Source of the DNA: JBBIRT01 sp037441725
GTDB taxonomy: Bacteria > Desulfobacterota > BSN033 > UBA1163
Direction of reading: 5' to 3'
DNA: 24,616 nt
NCBI GenBank assembly: GCA_037441725.1
Contig: JBBIRT010000038.1
Location: 1-24,616 of the forward strand
This document shows, in pieces, positions 8,128 through 16,500 of the stretch. Both the position numbers and the translations under genes were made by a program. Numbering within the stretch: the first letter of the stretch is position 1; each line of letters begins with the position of its first letter. The notes under the pieces are model-generated. The model was not told the origin of the DNA. It was given only the letters and a program-made list of their open reading frames with translations, and ran no database searches.

Positions 8128-8409
8128 TTAAAGAGAAATAATCTTTTCATGCTCCTCCATGATGAGAGGAACCATCTCATCGTAGTCCAGTGGAATGCAG
8201 TCCTTAGATAATCGAACAGATCTTGTAGCCAAACAGGGTTTGGATGCATATATCTTTTCCACGGCAATCCGTTTAAATTTTTCAATCATAGAGTCTGTCC
8301 CATAAAAAACTGCATCCCCAACCAAAAGGACTTCTTTGTCCTCATCTCCTCCTAAGAGAGCGATTAAATCTAAAAGATTAGGCTGAGTTTTGTTAATTAA
8401 AAAAAGCAT
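8128..8409 (-). CDS. DsrH/TusB-like protein
   Basis: This encodes 93 residues, typical of DsrH/TusB. The ATG at 8409 is preferred: GGAGAAAG precedes it by about 5 bases, while the longer frame would begin with TTG. The start MLFLINKTQPNLLDLIALL matches the DsrH pattern (ML-xx-NKSP then a helix), followed by the strand EVLLVGDAVFYGT and a C-terminal ILxxD-like region. DsrH/TusB proteins usually carry a cysteine near residue 20; that stretch is cysteine-free here, so the protein may be structural rather than a sulfur carrier. Gene order here is H-E-F, whereas the classic order is E-F-H. Confidence 0.65.
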   Translation of the reverse strand: MLFLINKTQPNLLDLIALLGGDEDKEVLLVGDAVFYGTDSMIEKFKRIAVEKIYASKPCLATRSVRLSKDCIPLDYDEMVPLIMEEHEKIISL

Positions 8410-8470
8410 ACCACTTTCTCCGAACAAAAGAAGTATGATCTAAAGTTTTAATGGTTCTTGGTCTATGAAA

Positions 8471-8920
8471 TTATTCTCCTTTGAGATGAACATGGATATC
8501 CATTTCAATGGCATCCTGTAGAGAATAGGTCACAAGGGAACCGGTTTTCATTTCTTCATTCACCTGATCAAAAATCTCACGGTCTTTTTCGTCTAACTCT
8601 ATTTCGATATCCATATGAATGACTGTATAGTGGGTCCTCATGAATTCGTCCTTATCCTTTTCAATTTCAGCCCGAGCCGTTATCCCCTTTACTGTGGCCC
8701 CTTGACGAGTAAGGGCGTTAGCAAATGTATTGGTGAAACAGGCCAGACAAGCCATGCAGAGAAACCGCGCACCATAATGATCATTGCTCAGTTGCTTCTG
8801 TGTGAATCCCCTCCGATCAATGGTAATCCGGGGCAAACCAGCGGCTCCAACATTAAAATGTTGAACTTCTCCACTTTCGCGTTTATACTCAACTACAACC
8901 GTTTCATCCATGGAGGCCAT
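8471..8920 (-). CDS. OsmC-like protein
   Basis: This encodes 149 residues from the ATG at 8920, chosen for its AAAGGAG site 9 bases upstream. A GTG at 8998 would add 26 residues that do not resemble the family and has a poor site. The OsmC/Ohr fold is supported by the alternating N-terminal strands, the central helix ARFLCMACLACFTNTFANAL and the later strand-rich IHMDIEIELDEKDREIFDQV. OsmC enzymes reduce organic hydroperoxides with two cysteines. Here C55, C58 and C61 cluster on the central helix and no distal second cysteine is visible, so the classic peroxidase mechanism is doubtful. OsmC-like proteins with this pattern often accompany sulfur-transfer genes, and a sulfur-binding role is possible. 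Confidence 0.75.
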   Translation of the reverse strand: MASMDETVVVEYKRESGEVQHFNVGAAGLPRITIDRRGFTQKQLSNDHYGARFLCMACLACFTNTFANALTRQGATVKGITARAEIEKDKDEFMRTHYTVIHMDIEIELDEKDREIFDQVNEEMKTGSLVTYSLQDAIEMDIHVHLKGE

Positions 8921-9014
8921 ACCATGATTCTCCTTTAAACCATCAATGGTTTGCCAATCATCACAACAGGTTTGTTCATAAAGGGCAAGAAGACTCACTT
9001 TCCAGTCCAGAGGA

Positions 9015-11018
9015 TCAGGCGCAGTCGTGACGATCCCAAGGTTCGCGTCCCTTTCGATCGAGAGCCCCAGCCATCCGCCCCAACCCTACCCGGAACTTAT
9101 TGATCTGTTTCATCTTGAAATTCGGGTCTCTGAATAATTGATACAGGATATTCCCTTCTGTATGTTGTGGGACTGGCCAATCCATCAGATAGCAGATGGT
9201 TGGAACAATGTCCGTAAGCCAACAGGTGCGCTGCATCCGATACCCCTTCTTCACCCCAGGCCCCGTCCATACCAAAAGCGTACGAAGAGACCCCACACTA
9301 TACTTGGCCGTAGGCAAAATCGACCCATGCTGGCTCCCAAACCAAGGCTGAATCGCATACACCACATCCCCTACGCGATCCCCATAATGCCCAAAGATCC
9401 TCGCATCCTGCTTCGTCAATGCCAATGCCACCGGACGCCTCCCCGTCTTCGGATCCACATAACCATAAAGCGCTTCAATGATCTCCTGCTGCACCTTCTC
9501 ATAATCCTCAGGCTCCACTATCCCCCCAACATCACGCCCCTTGAGATTCACATAGATATAACAGGTCCGCTGAGGGATGGCCTTCGACTTCGTATAATCC
9601 GGATCAGAATGCTCACCCCAACCAATCCTCCAATTGTGAGCCTCCTGACCGTCCATCTCCGCCTCGGTCTTCCTCGGCCGCTTCAAAACAGATAAACCCG
9701 CCGGTATCAAGGCATCATAAGGATCAAACATCGGTCCGTCCGGAACCGCCCCATGATCAGACACAAGAATCACTAAAGCATCCGGACCCGCAGCCTCCAC
9801 CAACTTGGCCACCATCCGATCACTGTTCTCCAAAAGCTTCCTATGCATCTCCCATGTCCTCTGCCGCACCCTCTCATCTGAACTCTCCAAATCCGGCATG
9901 ATCACATGATAAACAAAATCCGGCAAATGCTCATGCATAATAAAAAAATCCCACTCGTGATTCCTCATCAACCTCGCCCCAGCCTCTCCCATCCAACTGC
10001 AACACTGACCACAAATCTGCACAAACGTATCCATATCAATCTGACCAAGCTTGAGCATCGGCATCCCATACTCCGCATGCAATACATCATCCTGCTCCAC
10101 CAACTCCTTAGCAATCTCCTCAGGATATGCCCACCCTGAAGTCCGCGTCATCGTCCCTATCATAAACCGAAACTTCTCTGCATCCCCAGATAACTCAAGA
10201 AGCTTACACTTGAAAAAGACCTCCCGCTCCGACCCATCCTTCATCTTGATCTTGGTCACGATCTTCGAACTCCACTCCCCAACCCCCAATGTGCAAAATG
10301 CCTCCCTAAAATCCTTGCTCGGTGAAAGCGTCACCTGATTGTAACCCCCTGCCCCCCCTGTACGACGCACCAATATATACCACGTGGTGTCCGCAGGCCT
10401 CTCCACCGCCTTGTTGAACAGAAGCCTCACTTCCATCTCCAATGGCTCCTTCCCCATCTCCGGCACATTCTTCCAGCCCTCCGCATCCTCAAACTCCCCC
10501 TGAAACTGCCCCGGATAGATATCCGTGCTCACAATCTGATAACTGCCGAGATCCATCACATAATCCGTCCGGGGAAAACCATTGTGATTCTCCCCCGGTA
10601 TAAAACCAACCCCACCCACCATGATCGTGTTCTTCAATCCCTTCGGCGGCCACGAACATGGGTAGTTCAACACGATGCTCTTCTTCCCAATCTTGTCCAA
10701 TGCCTCCCAAAGCGTCTCCGCCTCCACCCGGTCGCTGCCAAAACACTGCACGATGTTCCGGTTATCCAAAGGCTGGCCGGTCTTGTGATAATGAAAATCT
10801 GTCACCCCGCTCGCCCCTGCTAACGCCCCTGTCGCAATCGCTGTCCAGTTCGGTGGCGTAATGGTTGGAAATGGCGCTAAACAGTTCTCCGCCACAACCC
10901 CTCTCTCCATCAGCTTCTTAAAGGTGGGTAAATACCCCTCCTCAATGTGCTTCACAATTAAATGTTCCATCACTGAATCCAACCCTATTATCGCTACTCG
11001 CTTCGGTGTATTAGCCAT
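9015..11018 (-). CDS. Alkaline-phosphatase-superfamily phosphodiesterase, copy 1
   Basis: This encodes 667 residues of the type I phosphodiesterase/nucleotide pyrophosphatase branch. Predicted metal ligands and nucleophile are visible: D14 (IGLDS), T54 (PTITPPNW, nucleophile), D367 and H371 (LPDFVYHVIM), D421 and H422 (VSDHG), and H564 (SQHGS). A threonine nucleophile favours phospho-mono/diester or promiscuous sulfate-ester hydrolysis over a classic formylglycine sulfatase. Residues about 160-290 look like a family-specific insertion. No signal peptide is seen, so it is probably cytoplasmic. It follows copy 2 by 80 bases with an AGGGG site. Residues 1-621 are identical to copy 2; the C-terminal 46 residues (ending WDRHDCA) differ. 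Its real substrate is unknown. Confidence 0.85.
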   Translation of the reverse strand: MANTPKRVAIIGLDSVMEHLIVKHIEEGYLPTFKKLMERGVVAENCLAPFPTITPPNWTAIATGALAGASGVTDFHYHKTGQPLDNRNIVQCFGSDRVEAETLWEALDKIGKKSIVLNYPCSWPPKGLKNTIMVGGVGFIPGENHNGFPRTDYVMDLGSYQIVSTDIYPGQFQGEFEDAEGWKNVPEMGKEPLEMEVRLLFNKAVERPADTTWYILVRRTGGAGGYNQVTLSPSKDFREAFCTLGVGEWSSKIVTKIKMKDGSEREVFFKCKLLELSGDAEKFRFMIGTMTRTSGWAYPEEIAKELVEQDDVLHAEYGMPMLKLGQIDMDTFVQICGQCCSWMGEAGARLMRNHEWDFFIMHEHLPDFVYHVIMPDLESSDERVRQRTWEMHRKLLENSDRMVAKLVEAAGPDALVILVSDHGAVPDGPMFDPYDALIPAGLSVLKRPRKTEAEMDGQEAHNWRIGWGEHSDPDYTKSKAIPQRTCYIYVNLKGRDVGGIVEPEDYEKVQQEIIEALYGYVDPKTGRRPVALALTKQDARIFGHYGDRVGDVVYAIQPWFGSQHGSILPTAKYSVGSLRTLLVWTGPGVKKGYRMQRTCWLTDIVPTICYLMDWPVPQHTEGNILYQLFRDPNFKMKQINKFRVGLGRMAGALDRKGREPWDRHDCA

Positions 11019-11023
11019 AGTCT
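9153..11023 (-). repeat. Direct repeat unit A (1,871 bp)
   Basis: This block matches 11204-13074 at an offset of exactly 2051 bases wherever I compared it, and the encoded proteins and the antisense frames are identical. It begins within codon 622 of the phosphatase gene and ends 5 bases upstream of its ATG. The sequences beyond both ends are unrelated or diverged. Confidence 0.9.
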
Positions 11024-11098
11024 AAGTCCCCTAAGAAATTTTTTTTGAAATTCTCTTATCAATAAAAATCGGAATTCAAAATCATATAGGTTTTTGAT

Positions 11099-13069
11099 TC
11101 ACTCTTTCTTTAGGGCTTCCTCCATCTCTGCCAACTGCTTTTTTAATCTCTGAATTTCCTTCATCTGAAAATTTTCATCCTCAAAGACTTGATATATCAC
11201 AGCCCCTTCTGTATGTTGTGGGACTGGCCAATCCATCAGATAGCAGATGGTTGGAACAATGTCCGTAAGCCAACAGGTGCGCTGCATCCGATACCCCTTC
11301 TTCACCCCAGGCCCCGTCCATACCAAAAGCGTACGAAGAGACCCCACACTATACTTGGCCGTAGGCAAAATCGACCCATGCTGGCTCCCAAACCAAGGCT
11401 GAATCGCATACACCACATCCCCTACGCGATCCCCATAATGCCCAAAGATCCTCGCATCCTGCTTCGTCAATGCCAATGCCACCGGACGCCTCCCCGTCTT
11501 CGGATCCACATAACCATAAAGCGCTTCAATGATCTCCTGCTGCACCTTCTCATAATCCTCAGGCTCCACTATCCCCCCAACATCACGCCCCTTGAGATTC
11601 ACATAGATATAACAGGTCCGCTGAGGGATGGCCTTCGACTTCGTATAATCCGGATCAGAATGCTCACCCCAACCAATCCTCCAATTGTGAGCCTCCTGAC
11701 CGTCCATCTCCGCCTCGGTCTTCCTCGGCCGCTTCAAAACAGATAAACCCGCCGGTATCAAGGCATCATAAGGATCAAACATCGGTCCGTCCGGAACCGC
11801 CCCATGATCAGACACAAGAATCACTAAAGCATCCGGACCCGCAGCCTCCACCAACTTGGCCACCATCCGATCACTGTTCTCCAAAAGCTTCCTATGCATC
11901 TCCCATGTCCTCTGCCGCACCCTCTCATCTGAACTCTCCAAATCCGGCATGATCACATGATAAACAAAATCCGGCAAATGCTCATGCATAATAAAAAAAT
12001 CCCACTCGTGATTCCTCATCAACCTCGCCCCAGCCTCTCCCATCCAACTGCAACACTGACCACAAATCTGCACAAACGTATCCATATCAATCTGACCAAG
12101 CTTGAGCATCGGCATCCCATACTCCGCATGCAATACATCATCCTGCTCCACCAACTCCTTAGCAATCTCCTCAGGATATGCCCACCCTGAAGTCCGCGTC
12201 ATCGTCCCTATCATAAACCGAAACTTCTCTGCATCCCCAGATAACTCAAGAAGCTTACACTTGAAAAAGACCTCCCGCTCCGACCCATCCTTCATCTTGA
12301 TCTTGGTCACGATCTTCGAACTCCACTCCCCAACCCCCAATGTGCAAAATGCCTCCCTAAAATCCTTGCTCGGTGAAAGCGTCACCTGATTGTAACCCCC
12401 TGCCCCCCCTGTACGACGCACCAATATATACCACGTGGTGTCCGCAGGCCTCTCCACCGCCTTGTTGAACAGAAGCCTCACTTCCATCTCCAATGGCTCC
12501 TTCCCCATCTCCGGCACATTCTTCCAGCCCTCCGCATCCTCAAACTCCCCCTGAAACTGCCCCGGATAGATATCCGTGCTCACAATCTGATAACTGCCGA
12601 GATCCATCACATAATCCGTCCGGGGAAAACCATTGTGATTCTCCCCCGGTATAAAACCAACCCCACCCACCATGATCGTGTTCTTCAATCCCTTCGGCGG
12701 CCACGAACATGGGTAGTTCAACACGATGCTCTTCTTCCCAATCTTGTCCAATGCCTCCCAAAGCGTCTCCGCCTCCACCCGGTCGCTGCCAAAACACTGC
12801 ACGATGTTCCGGTTATCCAAAGGCTGGCCGGTCTTGTGATAATGAAAATCTGTCACCCCGCTCGCCCCTGCTAACGCCCCTGTCGCAATCGCTGTCCAGT
12901 TCGGTGGCGTAATGGTTGGAAATGGCGCTAAACAGTTCTCCGCCACAACCCCTCTCTCCATCAGCTTCTTAAAGGTGGGTAAATACCCCTCCTCAATGTG
13001 CTTCACAATTAAATGTTCCATCACTGAATCCAACCCTATTATCGCTACTCGCTTCGGTGTATTAGCCAT
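11099..13069 (-). CDS. Alkaline-phosphatase-superfamily phosphodiesterase, copy 2
   Basis: This encodes 656 residues. The first 621 are identical to copy 1, including D14, T54, D367, H371, D421, H422 and H564. The last 35 residues differ: they are lysine- and glutamate-rich with heptad-like spacing (EIQRLKKQLAEMEEALKK), suggesting a short coiled coil. This tail is AT-rich like the surrounding operon, whereas the shared body is richer in GC with a strongly purine-rich coding strand. It is the first gene of the run, with a strong GGGAGGAG site 3 bases from the ATG and a sigma-54 promoter about 65 bases upstream. Two paralogs could make a heteromeric enzyme or act on related substrates. The reaction assignment is at superfamily level only. 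Confidence 0.85.
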   Translation of the reverse strand: MANTPKRVAIIGLDSVMEHLIVKHIEEGYLPTFKKLMERGVVAENCLAPFPTITPPNWTAIATGALAGASGVTDFHYHKTGQPLDNRNIVQCFGSDRVEAETLWEALDKIGKKSIVLNYPCSWPPKGLKNTIMVGGVGFIPGENHNGFPRTDYVMDLGSYQIVSTDIYPGQFQGEFEDAEGWKNVPEMGKEPLEMEVRLLFNKAVERPADTTWYILVRRTGGAGGYNQVTLSPSKDFREAFCTLGVGEWSSKIVTKIKMKDGSEREVFFKCKLLELSGDAEKFRFMIGTMTRTSGWAYPEEIAKELVEQDDVLHAEYGMPMLKLGQIDMDTFVQICGQCCSWMGEAGARLMRNHEWDFFIMHEHLPDFVYHVIMPDLESSDERVRQRTWEMHRKLLENSDRMVAKLVEAAGPDALVILVSDHGAVPDGPMFDPYDALIPAGLSVLKRPRKTEAEMDGQEAHNWRIGWGEHSDPDYTKSKAIPQRTCYIYVNLKGRDVGGIVEPEDYEKVQQEIIEALYGYVDPKTGRRPVALALTKQDARIFGHYGDRVGDVVYAIQPWFGSQHGSILPTAKYSVGSLRTLLVWTGPGVKKGYRMQRTCWLTDIVPTICYLMDWPVPQHTEGAVIYQVFEDENFQMKEIQRLKKQLAEMEEALKKE

Positions 13070-13074
13070 AGTCT
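11204..13074 (-). repeat. Direct repeat unit B (1,871 bp)
   Basis: This is the partner of 9153-11023 in tandem, separated from it by 180 bases that contain the unique C-terminal tail of copy 2 and the unique leader of copy 1. Confidence 0.9.
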
Positions 13075-13133
13075 CCTCCCTTCTATTTCGTATTTTAGGT
13101 AAGTTTAAATAGAAAAATCCTTTTAGTTATTGG

Positions 13134-13148
13134 GCAAAAAAAATGCCA
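13134..13148 (-). promoter_or_regulatory. Sigma-54 (-24/-12) promoter for the sulfur operon
   Basis: The minus strand reads TGGCATTTTTTTTGC, matching TGGCAC-N5-TTGC at 9 of 10 consensus positions with exact spacing between the GG and GC elements. It lies about 65 bases upstream of the first phosphatase ATG. A sigma-54 activator gene is divergent to it and candidate activator sites lie further upstream. Confidence 0.75.
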
Positions 13149-13223
13149 ATACTATATATTATGTTATATTGTTGATTTAATTATTATTTTTATGAAACTT
13201 AATCTTTTATTATGTATTAATAT

Positions 13224-13237
13224 GTCACTATAGTAAC
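13224..13237. promoter_or_regulatory. Candidate upstream activator site 1
   Basis: GTCACTATAGTAAC is one change from the perfect palindrome GTTACTATAGTAAC. It lies about 80 bases upstream of the -24 element, a normal distance for an enhancer site of a sigma-54 activator. It shares 18 of 21 bases with the region around site 2. Confidence 0.5.
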
Positions 13238-13439
13238 TCTATTGATATTTTGTCGATAAGCATTTAATATTAAATGTTTTTTTAAGTAATCATGTTTTGA
13301 AGTTTTTATCCACTGCTTTTTAACCAATTTAGAATTTAATAAATAAATATATCTGGTTAATATGAAAAAAGAAAAAGAGAATCCTCAGTTCATCTAATTT
13401 TTAGTTCCATCATTATAATGTCCCCATTGTGACTTTAAT

Positions 13440-13453
13440 GTCGTTATAGTAAC
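13440..13453. promoter_or_regulatory. Candidate upstream activator site 2 / autoregulatory operator
   Basis: GTCGTTATAGTAAC is a second copy of the 14-mer with an intact right half and a partly degenerate left half. It lies 216 bases from site 1 and directly abuts the putative -10 box (TATAAT, 13456-13461) of the activator gene, so binding here could also repress the activator's own transcription. Confidence 0.45.
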
Positions 13454-13523
13454 TTTATAATTGCCAAAGAAATTAAATAATGATATAAGTGACCTAAATC
13501 ATTACCCCAAGAAAGGATTATCT

Positions 13524-16500
13524 ATGAACCAACTAAAGATCAAACCCTCCGAGAACCAATTGAGACTCATCTCTATTTTGAATATATTTTCTAAACCAAT
13601 TCAGAAAAACATTATTTCTGACTTGTTGGGTATACCATTAGGTGAACTTGACCAGATGGCAGAGGTTCTTAACCATCTTGGATGGGTAAAACAGCATGAT
13701 GGATGGTTTTCTTTAACCCCAAAAATCCCCAAGTCAATCATTAAGAAAACAGAAATTTATAATTCCCAAGACTGGCTAAATAAACTCCTTGAGCGATTGC
13801 AACGACTTGTTGATTCTCAGAAAGTTAACCCAACCCATCTTTTCTTCCTTCTTAAAAAAGCAGGCCGAGAGAAAGAGGCGGCAACTATAGCATATCATTG
13901 TGCCTTATCCGAGATAGAAGGATGTAATTTTACCACTGCATTGGATTATTGCAGACAATCCTTATCCATTTTAAACACGAAAATAGTTAATGAAGATAGC
14001 GACAATCTATTAGTGAAGGTCACTTTAACCTTTTCAGATCTTTGCTGCCGTCTCAGGAGGGACCATATTCTATTGCCTGATTTGCTACGTTCAGCCATGG
14101 CCGCAGCGATACGTCTTGGTGATCAACGGCATCTTGCTCTTACTCATTTACACTTAGGTCGAGCATATGCTTTGATGCACATGAATAATGAAGCCATTAA
14201 GAGCTTATCCCAAGGTTTGGATCTTGTGGAAAAGATTGGCGATAGAGACATCATCATGAGATCAGCCGAATTCTATGGACATTTTTATTTTATGAAAGGA
14301 CTGTGCAAAGAGGCGGCAGATTATTGTGAAATGGCTTTATCGAGATGTTCCCTTGATTATAATCATGTTTCAGGTTTTATGACTCCAGTTCTATTAGCTT
14401 TATCCAGTGCGGGTATGGGGCAGTTCCATAGAGCTATTGGGGTGATGGACTCATCTTGGCGACGTGCTCTCATGAATTCAGATAATTTTCTGGCGGCATA
14501 TTACAGGACCTTTTTAGGACAGATGTTAATTATGTATGGAAGAATTGAGGAAGGAGCATCCCACCTCTACGCAGCCGAGAGAGATGCTCTTAGTTATGAT
14601 GATACTTATACAATGCTTTGGCTTAGAAGGATCTTAGCCTATTATTATTATCTAAAAGGAGAAGACTTCGAATCTTACCACTGTTTAGAGACGGCCTTGA
14701 ATTTATCACATAAGATTGGTCTACGTCGGCCTTTTTATGCCCTGCCTTGGGTCCTTGAACTTCTTTTCCATTTTCACCAAAAGGGATTCTCTCCTTTATC
14801 TGATTATCCTTTTGAACATGAAATGCAGTTAGCCCTAAAAGGACCAAATGCTCTTCTGCGAGGGACAGCCTTACGAATTTTAGCCAAACAGAGTCAAGAA
14901 AAAGAGGAAAATCTAACCGAAGTGGAAAGACTCCTTTCAGAGAGTGAATCAGAGCTGATGAGGGCAGGAGCAAGCATCGAAGTAGCTAAAACTAGGTCGG
15001 AAATGGCCTTAATAAAGCTAAAACAAGGAGATAAAAAAGGGGCTAGCGAATTGGCGCTGAAGGCTTGGGAGGCTTGGTCAAGTCTTAACCACAAGTCCTT
15101 CCCTAAGGAACTTAGATCTTTGATAGAATGGGGTGATATGTCGGGATCCCAGAAGTTAGATAGCAAAGATATTTTGAGTCGTTACCTCGAGTTGATTGAT
15201 AGGCTTTCCCCTTCTGCAAATTTGGATGATATGCTCAACCGCCTCATCAGTGACACCTGCCAATTCTTTGAAGCCGAACGAGGGGGATTCTTCACTTACA
15301 AAGGAAGTAGAGAAGGTCAGGAGTTCGTTCTAAGGACTGGATATAATTTGACCCAGGAACAGGTCAATAGCGAGGAATTTCGATTCAATCTACAACATAT
15401 CGCCCGCGCCTACGAGAGCAATGAACCTTTAGTGATAAGAGAACCTAAGGTTAAAAGTGCTTCATCTGGCCACCAGATTGTTTCGATTCTCTGTGTGCCT
15501 TTTGAAATGCTTGGAAAAGACCGTGGGATTTTATATTACGATAAATTATACCTTGATGGGGCCTTTGACGTCTTCAACAAGAACACCATTAGTCAAATCA
15601 CAAAAAGCTTAGGAAATTATATTAACAATATCTATCGTTATTCAAAGCAAATGGAGATTAAATCACGTGAGGCCTTAACCAAAGTGACGGTTAATGGGCA
15701 AAGCGGAGTAGAGGTTTTCGAGGGTTTGGGTGAAGCCTTTCAGGATTTGTTATATAGAATTGAGACGGTTGCCAGATCAGATGTTTCTGTTTTGATTCTG
15801 GGAGAGACTGGAGTGGGGAAGGAACTTCTTGCGAAAAGGATCCATTTAATGAGTCCCCGAAATAGGGGACCTTTTGTGCCGATTAATCCCTCATGCATTC
15901 CTGAAAGTCTTGTGGATAGTGAACTGTTTGGACACGAAAAAGGTGCTTTTACAGGTGCAGATCATGCGAAGCCAGGGCGGATGGAGTTAGCCCACAAGGG
16001 GACCCTTTTTATTGATGAAATCGGCGAAATCCCCAAGTCCATTCAAGTAAAGCTCCTCCGAACGCTGGAGGAAAAGGCTTTTGTTAGAGTCGGAGGCGTG
16101 TTAAAGCGAGAGGTTGATTTTCGCTTGATTACAGCAACAAACCGGGATTTAGTAAAAGAAGTAGAAGCCGGCCATTTTCGACAAGACCTTTACTACCGAT
16201 TGTGTGTCGTCACATTGAAAATTCCACCTTTACGGGAGAGGGGAGATGATGTCATCAAATTGGCCCAAGAGTTTCTATTTTATTATGCAAAACGATATAA
16301 TTGTCCTCCCCATCTTCTCAATCCGGAAGAAAAGATGAGGTTGAAGGCTTATCACTGGCCTGGAAATATCAGAGAGTTAAGAAATGTTATTGAGCAATCA
16401 GTAATCATGTCTAGTCTGGGGAAATTTGAACTAATCATTCCTCGAGCACCGAATACATCAACAACTTTTAGAGAAATATTAGACAACCTAATGGTCCAAA

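Larger units (their letters stand above)
13075..13523. promoter_or_regulatory. AT-rich divergent control region
   Basis: About 450 bases lie between the phosphatase and activator genes, very AT-rich and without a credible gene. It holds the sigma-54 promoter (13134-13148), two related 14-mers (13224 and 13440) and a TATAAT (13456-13461) suitable as a -10 box for the activator gene, without a convincing -35 box. A TTG-started extension of the activator frame into this region has no ribosome site. Confidence 0.6.

Noticed and set aside
9138..9695. 185-codon plus-strand frame rich in R, H, P and L, present again at 11189-11746
   Set aside because: It is the complement of the purine-rich phosphatase coding strand and recurs only because the gene is duplicated.
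13461..13523. TTG-initiated extension of the activator gene
   Set aside because: It has no ribosome site, overlaps a probable -10 box, and the ATG at 13524 has a good GAAAGGA site.
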